Source: Streptomyces sp. NBC_01235
Lineage (GTDB): Bacteria; Actinomycetota; Actinomycetes; Streptomycetales; Streptomycetaceae
NCBI RefSeq assembly: GCF_035989285.1
Contig: NZ_CP108513.1
Span: forward strand, 5,332,001-5,396,000
Direction of reading: 5' to 3'
DNA: 64,000 nt
In this document: in pieces, positions 15,262 through 22,358 of the stretch
Numbering within the stretch: position 1 is the stretch's first letter
Layout of the letters: each line of letters opens with the position of its first letter
The notes under the pieces: model-generated
Seen by the model: only the letters and a program-made list of their open reading frames with translations
The model's database searches: none
Told to the model about the DNA's origin: nothing
Made by a program: the position numbers and the translations under genes

Positions 15262-15960
15262 TCAGCCCTCCACCCTGATCCCCAGCTCCCCCGCCAGCAC
15301 CGGTGCCAGGTCCAGCAGTTGGGCCGGGCTGATCACCGCGCCCGACAGACGGTCCACGCCGCCCGCGATGCCCAGTTCCGTCGCCCCGCGCAGGTCCACG
15401 TCCGTCAGGGTCGCCGCGGTGAGGTCGGCGGACTTCAGGGCACAGTCGACGAACTCGACACGTTCCAGGCGGGCCCCGCCGAAGTCCGGCTCGACCAGGA
15501 CGCAGGCCTCGAAGACGACGTCCCGCAGCCGAGCCTGGCGCAGGTTCAGGTAGTCGATCTTGCCGCCGCGGATCACCACCCGTTCCAGGACGGCGCCGTA
15601 CAACTGTGTACCGCCCAACCGGGCGTCGACCAGTTCGACGTCGCGCAGGGTCGCCTCCGCCAGGTCCGTGCCGACGCCCCGGATCCCGGTGAGGACCGAG
15701 TCGAGGAAGCGCGTGTGACGCAGCCGGGTCTCGTCCAGCGCGCAGCCTCTCAGGGCGCAGTCCATGAAGCGGGCGCCCCCGCCGTCCTGCCCGGCGAGGT
15801 CCAGGTCGCGGAGCTCCACACCGTCGTAGTCCCCGTCGGGCTCCAGCTCCCCGCCCATGTACGGCTCCAGCGCGGGCAGCCGCACCTCCGGACGCCGCGC
15901 ACCCTTCACTGCCCTGGTCCCACTCGCCCCGCCGGTCCTGCCGGTCCCTGTCCTCGCCAT
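15262..15960 (-). CDS. Pentapeptide-repeat protein
   Basis: From about residue 45 to 205 the protein follows the A(D/N)LxX pattern of pentapeptide repeats (for example LRDLDLAGQDGGGARFMDC and LTAATLTDVDLRGATEL), which folds as a quadrilateral beta-helix. Some family members mimic DNA and protect gyrase from quinolones; many have no known role. The 232-residue length is ordinary. Two Met codons, 15960 and 15969, are possible starts; 15960 (MARTGTGRTGG) is used. It runs toward the hypothetical gene at 14686-15186 and is divergent from the quinone-reductase remnant. Confidence 0.85.
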   Translation of the reverse strand: MARTGTGRTGGASGTRAVKGARRPEVRLPALEPYMGGELEPDGDYDGVELRDLDLAGQDGGGARFMDCALRGCALDETRLRHTRFLDSVLTGIRGVGTDLAEATLRDVELVDARLGGTQLYGAVLERVVIRGGKIDYLNLRQARLRDVVFEACVLVEPDFGGARLERVEFVDCALKSADLTAATLTDVDLRGATELGIAGGVDRLSGAVISPAQLLDLAPVLAGELGIRVEG

Positions 15961-16014
15961 GTCCCCCATGCTGCACCCCACCACTGACAATCCCCCCGGC
16001 CGCCCCAAACCCCC

Positions 16015-16045
16015 TTGACCTCAACCAAGCTTGAGGTTGAAGGCT
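16015..16045 (+). promoter_or_regulatory. SoxR/MerR-type operator-promoter
   Basis: TTGACC at 16015-16020 is a -35 element overlapped by the inverted repeat CCTCAA (16019-16024) and TTGAGG (16031-16036). A possible -10 (AAGGCT, 16040-16045) follows after a long 19-bp spacer. A long spacer with a palindrome inside is the hallmark of MerR-family promoters, and CCTCAA/TTGAGG matches the SoxR type. No SoxR/MerR gene lies nearby in the window. Confidence 0.75.
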
Positions 16046-16059
16046 GGAGCCAGTCCGAC

Positions 16060-16542
16060 CACCACCCGACGGAGACCGCACTCACCGGGGGACCCCGGAA
16101 GACGGCCCGGGTCGCGGCCGACGGCGCCGACCTCGCCGTCGACTACACCGACACCACCTGGCCCGCCAAGGTCCGCGCCCACCTGGGCGGCCGGGCCGCC
16201 ACCGTCGTCTTCGACGGGGTGGGCGGGGAGGTCGCCCGCGAGGCCGTCGCCCTCCTCGGCCCCGACGCTCCCGAAGGCACACACCTCGTCTTCGGCTGGT
16301 CGGCCGAGGGCATCCGCGGCGGAAAGGGCTACTTCGTCGAGGGCGTCTCCCGGCCGGTCCTCGGGCCCGTGATGATCGAGAAGGCCGGCGGCCTGCGCGT
16401 CCTCGAACTGCGCACCCTCGCCGAAGCCGCCGCGGGCCGGCTCGTCCCGGCCGTGCAGACGTTCCCGCTCGCCGAGGCCGCCGCCGCACACCGGGCGCTG
16501 GAGACGCGCGGAACCACGGGAAAAGTGGTGCTGGTGCCGTGA
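16060..16542 (+). pseudogene. Quinone oxidoreductase remnant (C-terminal half)
   Basis: The frame encodes the cofactor-domain end of an NADPH:quinone oxidoreductase (MDR superfamily): ATVVFDGVGGEVAREAVALL, then a long block ending AHRALETRGTTGKVVLVP, the standard family C-terminus. The N-terminal catalytic half and the AxxGxxG loop are missing. The open frame extends back into the SoxR-type box, so a deletion of roughly 170 codons appears to have joined the promoter region to the C-terminal half. It is unlikely to encode an active enzyme. A related gene, itself unusual, lies at 63268-64000. Confidence 0.72.
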
Positions 16543-16587
16543 GCATCCGGGGATGCACCGCGCCCCGATTCGTGGTCTTCTGGCCAG

Positions 16588-18090
16588 ATGAGTGTCACCC
16601 GCACAGGTGAACCCTCGACGGACCCGGACCCGGACCCCCGCCGCTGGTGGGGCCTGGTGATCATCGCTCTCGCCCAGCTGATGGTCGTCCTGGACGTGAC
16701 GATCGTGAACATCGCGCTCCCCTCCGCCCAGCGCGACCTGGGCATGTCCGACGCCACCCGCCAGTGGGTCATCACCGCCTACACCCTCGCCTTCGGCGGC
16801 CTGCTGCTGCTCGGCGGCCGCATCGCCGACCTGGTGGGCCGCAAGCGCACCTTCGTCATCGGGCTGATCGGCTTCGCCGCCGCCTCGGCGCTCGGCGGCG
16901 CGGCCGTCAGCCCCGGGATGCTGTTCGGCGCCCGCGCCCTCCAGGGCGCCTTCGCCGCCGTACTCGCGCCCTCGGCGCTGTCCCTCCTGACGACGACGTT
17001 CACCGACCCCAAGGAACGCGGCAAGGCCTTCGGCATCTACGGCGCCCTGGCCGGCAGCGGCTCGGCGATCGGGTTCATCGTCGGCGGGCTGCTCACCGAA
17101 TACCTGAACTGGCGCTGGTGCCTGTACGTCAACGTGCCCATCGCGATCGTCGCCGTGTTCGGCGCGTTCGCCCTGCTGCACGACCGTCCCGGCCACCCGG
17201 GCGCCCGCCTCGACGTGCCCGGTGTGCTGCTGGGCTGCGGCGGCCTCGTCGCGATCGTCTACGGCTTCAGCGAGGCCCAGCCACGCGGCTGGAACGACCC
17301 GTTCGTCCTGTCCCTCTTCGCGGTCGGAGCGGTCCTGCTCACGGTCTTCGTGTGGTGGCAGACCAGGGCGCCGAGCCCGCTGCTCCCCCTGCACATCGTC
17401 AAGGACCGCAACCGCGCGGGCTGCTTCCTGACCATGATGCTGGCCATCATCGGCATGTTCGGCCTGTTCCTGTTCATGACCTACTACCTCCAGGTCATCC
17501 TCGGCTACTCCCCCGTGAAGACGGGCCTGGCCTTCCTCCCCCTCACCCTCGCCATCATCACCGGCTCCACCCAGATCTCGGCCCGGCTGATGAACCGCGT
17601 GGCACCGCGCATGCTGATGGTCCCCGGCATGGTCCTCGCCTCGAGCGGCATGGCGATCCTCACCCAGATGACGGTGAACTCGTCCTACACCACCGAGATC
17701 CTGCCCGCGCTGCTCCTGATGGGCCTCGGCATGGGCCTGACCTTCATGCCGGTCTTCTCCACGGCCACCGCCGGGGTCGCCCCGCACGACGCCGGCGTCA
17801 CCTCCGCCACCGTCAACACCTCACAGCAGGTGGGCGGCTCCATCGGCACGGCCCTGCTCAACACGATCGCCACCACCAGCAGCACCGCCTACATCGCGGC
17901 CCACCTGACCGACCCCGCCCGCAGGGCTCAGGTCGCGGCGGAAGGCACGGTGCACGGCTACACGGTCGCCATCTGGTGGGCCGCCGGCATCATGCTCCTG
18001 GCCGCCCTGGTCGCGGGCCTGATGGTGACGGCCAAGCCCCCGAAACACGACGCCCCGACCCACACGGCCGTACCGGAGTCCGTCACCTGA
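16588..18090 (+). CDS. MFS drug-efflux transporter, DHA2 (EmrB/QacA) family
   Basis: A 500-residue integral membrane protein with about 14 hydrophobic segments, typical of the 14-helix drug:proton antiporters. Family motifs are present: LDVTIVNIALPSAQRDLGMS in helix 1, GGRIADLVGRKRTFVIG as motif A, and GALAGSGSAIGFIVGG as motif C in helix 5, the antiporter motif. It would export hydrophobic or cationic toxic compounds. It starts at ATG 16588, 45 bp after the quinone-reductase remnant. It may therefore now be driven by the SoxR-type promoter at 16015, which would link efflux to redox-active compounds; that link is inferred. Confidence 0.9.
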   Translation: MSVTRTGEPSTDPDPDPRRWWGLVIIALAQLMVVLDVTIVNIALPSAQRDLGMSDATRQWVITAYTLAFGGLLLLGGRIADLVGRKRTFVIGLIGFAAASALGGAAVSPGMLFGARALQGAFAAVLAPSALSLLTTTFTDPKERGKAFGIYGALAGSGSAIGFIVGGLLTEYLNWRWCLYVNVPIAIVAVFGAFALLHDRPGHPGARLDVPGVLLGCGGLVAIVYGFSEAQPRGWNDPFVLSLFAVGAVLLTVFVWWQTRAPSPLLPLHIVKDRNRAGCFLTMMLAIIGMFGLFLFMTYYLQVILGYSPVKTGLAFLPLTLAIITGSTQISARLMNRVAPRMLMVPGMVLASSGMAILTQMTVNSSYTTEILPALLLMGLGMGLTFMPVFSTATAGVAPHDAGVTSATVNTSQQVGGSIGTALLNTIATTSSTAYIAAHLTDPARRAQVAAEGTVHGYTVAIWWAAGIMLLAALVAGLMVTAKPPKHDAPTHTAVPESVT

Positions 18091-18126
18091 GCCCCCGCCC
18101 CAAGTGATCTTGCCCCGAACCTTCTT

Positions 18127-19533
18127 CTACCGCCCCGCCACCCGGTCCGCGATCCGCGCCAGCCGCGACGATCCGGCCGCGTGGCGCTCTGTCTCCCGTC
18201 GGTCCGCCGCCCGGTACGTCGCGTACATGCCCTGCACCCCCAGCCACCGCAGCGGCTCCGGTTCCCACCTGCGGACCTTGTGGCCGACCCACGGAAGACC
18301 GGTCAACTCGGTGCCGCCCACCTCCCCCGAGTCGAGCCGCACCAGGTCCCGCAGCGTCCGGGCCGCCAGGTTCGCGGTCGCCACGCCCGAGCCCACGTAG
18401 CCGCCCGCCCAGCCGAGACCCGTCGCCCGGTCCAGGGTCACCGTCGCGCACCAGTCGCGCGGTACGCCCAACACCCCCGACCAGGCGTGTTCGACGCGCA
18501 CCCCGGCCAGCGCCGGGAAGAAGTCGACGAGGATCCCGCGCAGCGCCCGGGCCGTCTCGGGCTGGGTCCGTCCGTCGTTGTCCGTGCGCGAGCCGAAGCG
18601 GTACGGCACCCCGCGCCCGCCCAGCGCGATCCGGCCGTCGGCCGTGCGCTGGGCATACATGTAGGCGTGCGCCATGTCGCCCAGCGCCTCGCGCCCCTCC
18701 CAACCGACCGCCGCCCACTGCTCCTCCGTGAGCGGTTCGGTGGCGATCATCGAGGAGTTCATGGGCAGCCAGGTCCGCTTCTCGCCCTTCAGCGCGGCCG
18801 TGAAACCCTCCGTGCAGCGCAGCACGTACCGCGCCCGCACGGTCCCGTACGGCGTCACGGCGCGCCCGGCGACGATCTCCGTCACCGGCGTCGACTCATG
18901 GACCGTCACCCCCAGCCCCTCGACGGCCGCCGCCAGCCCCTTCACCAGCTTCACCGGGTGCACGCGCGCGCCGTGCGGGGTCCAGCTCGACCCCACGGCC
19001 CCCGCGACCCGCACCCGCTCGGCGCTCTCCCGGGCGCCGTACAGCTCGCGGTCCCGCTCCCCGTACGACAGCTCGTGCGCATGGAAGTCCTTCAGGCGGG
19101 CCAGCTGCGCGGGGGTCCGGGCCACCTCCAGCACCCCGCCCTTGTGGACGTCGGCGTCGAAGCCCTCCTCCGTCACCACCCGGACGACCTCGTCCACCGT
19201 CTCGTTCATCGCCCGCTGGAGCCGTACGGCGGCCTCGTGGCCGTGCAGAGCGGCGTACCGGTCGCGGCCCGCGATGCCGTTGTACAGCCAGCCGCCGTTG
19301 CGCCCCGAGGCTCCGTATCCGCAGAACCGCTGCTCCAGGACGGTGACGTCGAGGAAGGGCGCTGCCTTCTTGAGGTAGTACGCCGTCCACAGCCCCGTGT
19401 ACCCGCCGCCGACGATCACGACGTCGGCGGACGCGTCACCGGCGAGCGGCTCCCGCACCGCCGGAAGACCGTCGTCCGCGTACCAGAAGGAGATGCCGCC
19501 ATTGACGACGCCACGCACCGCACCGCTGCTCAT
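18127..19533 (-). CDS. FAD-dependent amine/amino-acid oxidase (DAO family)
   Basis: The 468-residue protein has an N-terminal FAD-binding dinucleotide fold (ADVVIVGGGYTGLWTAYYLK, residues about 36-55) followed by VLEQRFCGYGASGRNGG, the signature of the DAO/glycine-oxidase group. The substrate domain leads to WSGVLGVPRDWCATVTLD and the second FAD-contact motif LGWAGGYVGSGVATANLAARTL is split as LGWAGGYVGSG and VATANLAARTL. It would oxidise a primary or secondary amine with release of hydrogen peroxide or electrons; gamma-glutamylputrescine oxidase-like enzymes share this layout, but the substrate is not determined. The start is ATG 19533. The rhomboid-like gene ends 9 bp upstream, so the two may be co-transcribed. 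Confidence 0.82.
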   Translation of the reverse strand: MSSGAVRGVVNGGISFWYADDGLPAVREPLAGDASADVVIVGGGYTGLWTAYYLKKAAPFLDVTVLEQRFCGYGASGRNGGWLYNGIAGRDRYAALHGHEAAVRLQRAMNETVDEVVRVVTEEGFDADVHKGGVLEVARTPAQLARLKDFHAHELSYGERDRELYGARESAERVRVAGAVGSSWTPHGARVHPVKLVKGLAAAVEGLGVTVHESTPVTEIVAGRAVTPYGTVRARYVLRCTEGFTAALKGEKRTWLPMNSSMIATEPLTEEQWAAVGWEGREALGDMAHAYMYAQRTADGRIALGGRGVPYRFGSRTDNDGRTQPETARALRGILVDFFPALAGVRVEHAWSGVLGVPRDWCATVTLDRATGLGWAGGYVGSGVATANLAARTLRDLVRLDSGEVGGTELTGLPWVGHKVRRWEPEPLRWLGVQGMYATYRAADRRETERHAAGSSRLARIADRVAGR

Positions 19534-19542
19534 GGCCGGACG

Positions 19543-20241
19543 CTAACTCGGCGGCACGCCCACTGTCTCCTTCGGATTCCGCACACTTTCGCGCCCCCTG
19601 ACCAGCGGATAGCACGCGAGCCCGATGAATACGGAGACGAAGTGCCCGAAGTCGGTGAAGGTCGGCCCGGCGGTCATCGGCACGGTGTAGAAGACGAGGA
19701 CGACCGCGAGATACCCGTACCGCCACGGCGGACGGATCCGGAAGACGAGCACCGCGACCGCCCCGGCCAGCGCGTAACTCACGCCCACGTCCAGGGTGTT
19801 GACCGACGACTGCGGCGCGATCCCGTCCTTGATCGCCTTCGCCAGCGCGCCCTCGCTGATCAGCGTCGCCAGCACGTGCGCGGCCACGCACACCAGCAGC
19901 CAGCGCGCGGTCCCCAGCCAGCGCTCCACCTGGGCGTGGAAGACGGAGTACAGCGCCACGTACGGCAGCCAGTGGCCGCCGTCGATCCACATCGCGCTGG
20001 CGACCAGCACCCGCACCGGATGCCGGGACAGCTCATGGATGTTGGTGGACCGCTGGCGCAGGAACTCCTGTTCGAACTCCGGTGACATGTGGTGCAGGGC
20101 GACCGTGGTGACGAACAGGATCGCCAGCCACACGTACGTGCCGGGCGCGCTGCGGACGTACGCCCACACCGCCCGCCGGACCCCGGACACTCCCCTGAGC
20201 CGTTTCACGCAGCCCAGTATCGTCCGGGAGGTGATCGACAT
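19543..20241 (-). CDS. Rhomboid-like integral membrane protein
   Basis: The 232-residue protein has about six hydrophobic segments, for example YVWLAILFVTTVALHHM near 30, WLLVCVAAHVLATLI near 110 and YGYLAVVLVFYTVPM near 175. SSVNTLDVGVSYALAGAVAVL resembles the region of rhomboids that carries GxSG, but Gly-Val-Ser-Tyr is found instead, so the protease nucleophile context is altered. It is close to the actinobacterial rhomboid-like family of unknown activity. The start is uncertain: ATG 20241 (used) or GTG 20208. The gene is divergent from the phosphotransferase pseudogene, with GTCAC and GTGAC as an inverted repeat at 20246-20259. Confidence 0.72.
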   Translation of the reverse strand: MSITSRTILGCVKRLRGVSGVRRAVWAYVRSAPGTYVWLAILFVTTVALHHMSPEFEQEFLRQRSTNIHELSRHPVRVLVASAMWIDGGHWLPYVALYSVFHAQVERWLGTARWLLVCVAAHVLATLISEGALAKAIKDGIAPQSSVNTLDVGVSYALAGAVAVLVFRIRPPWRYGYLAVVLVFYTVPMTAGPTFTDFGHFVSVFIGLACYPLVRGRESVRNPKETVGVPPS

Positions 20242-20251
20242 TCCGGTCACA

Positions 20252-20820
20252 ATGGTGACAGAACAGGTAAAGATCGACGGCGCGGCGGGGCGGGCGTCCA
20301 TCGCAGGCCTGCCGGACCTGGCGCGGGAGTTCCCCGACCACTGGGAGCTGCGGGTCGACGGTCCGTCCATGCACGGGGTGAGCGCGCTCGTCCTGCCGGT
20401 GGTGGACCCCACCGACGGCGGCAGCGCCGTACTCGGACCCCAGATCCCGGACGAGGAGAGCGCCGTCGAGCCGGTCGCCCTGCGGATCTGGAACGGCGAC
20501 CACGCCGTCCGGCTGCCACGGCACGACGGAGGATCCGACGGGCCGACGGGCCGACGGGCCGACGGGCACGATGCTCCTCGCACGCCTCGACCCGGCCCGC
20601 ATGCTGTCCCACGTCGAGGACGTCCACGAGGCGGTGCCGGCCATCGCCCGACGCGCGGTGACGCTTCGACGCGATGACCGGCGTCCTGGGGCCGGACCGG
20701 GAGCGGGCGCCGGCCTGGACCCTCGGGCGGGTGGTACAGGACTGCCTGCGGAAGACCGAGGACGGACGGCCACCGGAGGCGGAGCGACCGGAGATCGCCC
20801 GCCTCCGGCGCAGCCCCTGA
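20252..20820 (+). pseudogene. Aminoglycoside/hydroxyurea phosphotransferase, decayed (APH(6)-like)
   Basis: Three frames hold consecutive pieces of one family. Frame 1 (20252 to about 20550) has LPDLAREFPDHWELRVDGPS and MHGVSALVLPVVDP. Frame 2 (about 20571-20660) has LLARLDPARMLSHVEDVHEA. Frame 3 (about 20670-20820) has GVLGPDRERAPAWTLGRVVQ and stops after ARLRRSP. Intact relatives are about 300 residues, so besides two frameshifts the central part with the HGD phosphotransfer motif is deleted. The enzyme is therefore dead. It is convergent with the ABM gene of the redox operon. Confidence 0.8.
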
Positions 20821-20838
20821 GACCACCGGCCGACGACG

Positions 20839-21192
20839 TCAGCCGCCGGCTTCCTCCCGGACGAAGCCGGCGAAGCGGTCGGCGAACTCCGCGCTGACGT
20901 AGAGATTGCCGCCGTTCTGCACGAACAGGTCGAGGTGTTCCTCCAGCCAGTTCGTGAACACCGGGCCCGTGCGGTGGTCGTCGAAGGCCTTACGGTCCTT
21001 CCACGCACCGAGGAAGATGATCTCGTTCTCGGTGGGCGGGGGCAGGGAGCCCTCCACGATCGAGGTGTGCAGGCAGTACATGTAGGTGTCGGGCTCGTAC
21101 TTCTCGGTCTGCAGCACCAGTTCCTTCAGCGCGGTGACGGCCTCCTCCCGCTTGCCCTCGACATGCCACCACTTCGTGACGATGGAGATCAC
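20839..21192 (-). CDS. ABM-domain monooxygenase-like protein, last gene of the redox operon
   Basis: The 117-residue protein has the antibiotic-biosynthesis-monooxygenase (ABM) ferredoxin-like fold: ISIVTKWWHVEGKREEAVTA at the start, LHTSIVEGSLPPPTENEIIF in the middle, and a C-terminal strand after GPVFTNWLEEHLDLFV. ABM proteins dimerise and oxidise aromatic or quinol substrates with oxygen and no bound metal, or simply bind small molecules. The start is GTG 21192; it overlaps the stop of the ferritin-like gene by 4 bp (GTGA), so translation is coupled. An upstream frame opening at 21276 is an artefact of overlap. The position as the last gene suggests a tailoring step. Confidence 0.8.
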   Translation of the reverse strand: MISIVTKWWHVEGKREEAVTALKELVLQTEKYEPDTYMYCLHTSIVEGSLPPPTENEIIFLGAWKDRKAFDDHRTGPVFTNWLEEHLDLFVQNGGNLYVSAEFADRFAGFVREEAGG

Positions 21193-22358
21193 CGGCGCTG
21201 CTCCCTCATGTGGTCGATGCCCTGCCGCAGCTTGGTCCGGGCGTCCTCGGTCGCCGCGTAGTAGAACCGCGGGCACAGCGTCTGCCCCGGGTGGGCCGGG
21301 CTCGGCGTGCGCATCAGGGCGACGGCCATCTTCTTCAGTCCGTACATGCCGTGGACGGCGAGCGGCAGTGCGTCCCCGAGCCTGACGCCCCCGTCCGCGA
21401 GCTCGTTCGGGACCTCCTTCTTCTGCCCCGAGAAAGCCAGGTAGAGGTCGTCGACGAGCCGCGTGTACGCCAGGTCGAACTCGTTCAGCGCGGCGCCCTC
21501 GGGACCGCCCACGGTGTCGCCGTTGATCGCGATGTGCACCGCCGGCTGCACGGCGTCGTAGTCGACCAGCAGCATCGCACCCTCGGGCTCCTGGTTCGCC
21601 AGCTGGTCGCTGCGGAAGAGGCGGCCCGTCTGGAGCTCACGGAAGCGGACATAGTGGGAGTACATCTGCCAGCCGTTGCGCAGCCGGTCGTCGTCGGTGA
21701 CCGTCTTGGCCTCCGCCCCCAGCTTCGCCGGGTCCAGGCCCTCGCCCTCGTCGACGATCTTCTTGATCGCCTTGCGGGCGGTGTCGCGGTCCCTCACCTC
21801 GACCACGTTCCCGGCGCCGCCGTAGTACTGGCTGTCCGGCACCTGGTTGACGTACCGGAAGGCCGAGTCCGGACAGATGTCCTTGTCGGCCAGGGCCGTG
21901 AGGACCGCCTCGTAGAACTCGCCGATGGTGGCGTAGGCGCACGTGCCCAGCGGGATCTCGGAGGACTTGGCCGCACCGTGCAACGGGTGCTCGATGGCCA
22001 CGAACCCCGCCACGGCCTGCGGCGAGAGGGGACCCAGCCTGAGCGTCCCGATGCCGGCGATCAGCGGACTGTCGAGCGGGTACACCGGCACCGGACTGAT
22101 CCGCTTGCCGCGGAAGTCGACGCCCGCGGGGCTCGGCACCTGCCCGAGCGCGTTGAGGACGTTGGCCGCGAGGGTCATGTGGAGCATCTCCTCCATGACC
22201 ACACTGCGGATCGTCTGCGCCGCCTCGGTGTTGGTGCCCTCCTTGATGGAGTAGAGCGCGGTGAGATAGACGGGGATGGTGCTGAGCTCCAGGCCGACGG
22301 CCAGCTGAAGGGCGGCCTTCAGCTCGTCGAGGTTCAGGATCCGTTTCGTGTCGGTCAC
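21189..22358 (-). CDS. Ferritin-like iminophenyl-pyruvate dimer synthase-type (VioB-like) protein
   Basis: The 389-residue protein opens with a four-helix ferritin-like domain: LKAALQLAVGLELSTIPVYL near 12-31 and SVVMEEMLHMTLAANVLNAL near 53-72, which supply Glu and ExxH-type carboxylate/His ligands for a metal centre. This is the stand-alone version of the domain found in VioB-type enzymes of bisindole biosynthesis. The C-terminal half (DLAYTRLVDDLYLAFSGQ and later) is helical with no named motif. GTG 22358 is the start, overlapping the GMC oxidoreductase stop by 4 bp. It may carry out an oxidative coupling or di-iron reaction on the product of the upstream oxidases; this is inference from context. 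Confidence 0.75.
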   Translation of the reverse strand: MTDTKRILNLDELKAALQLAVGLELSTIPVYLTALYSIKEGTNTEAAQTIRSVVMEEMLHMTLAANVLNALGQVPSPAGVDFRGKRISPVPVYPLDSPLIAGIGTLRLGPLSPQAVAGFVAIEHPLHGAAKSSEIPLGTCAYATIGEFYEAVLTALADKDICPDSAFRYVNQVPDSQYYGGAGNVVEVRDRDTARKAIKKIVDEGEGLDPAKLGAEAKTVTDDDRLRNGWQMYSHYVRFRELQTGRLFRSDQLANQEPEGAMLLVDYDAVQPAVHIAINGDTVGGPEGAALNEFDLAYTRLVDDLYLAFSGQKKEVPNELADGGVRLGDALPLAVHGMYGLKKMAVALMRTPSPAHPGQTLCPRFYYAATEDARTKLRQGIDHMREQRR

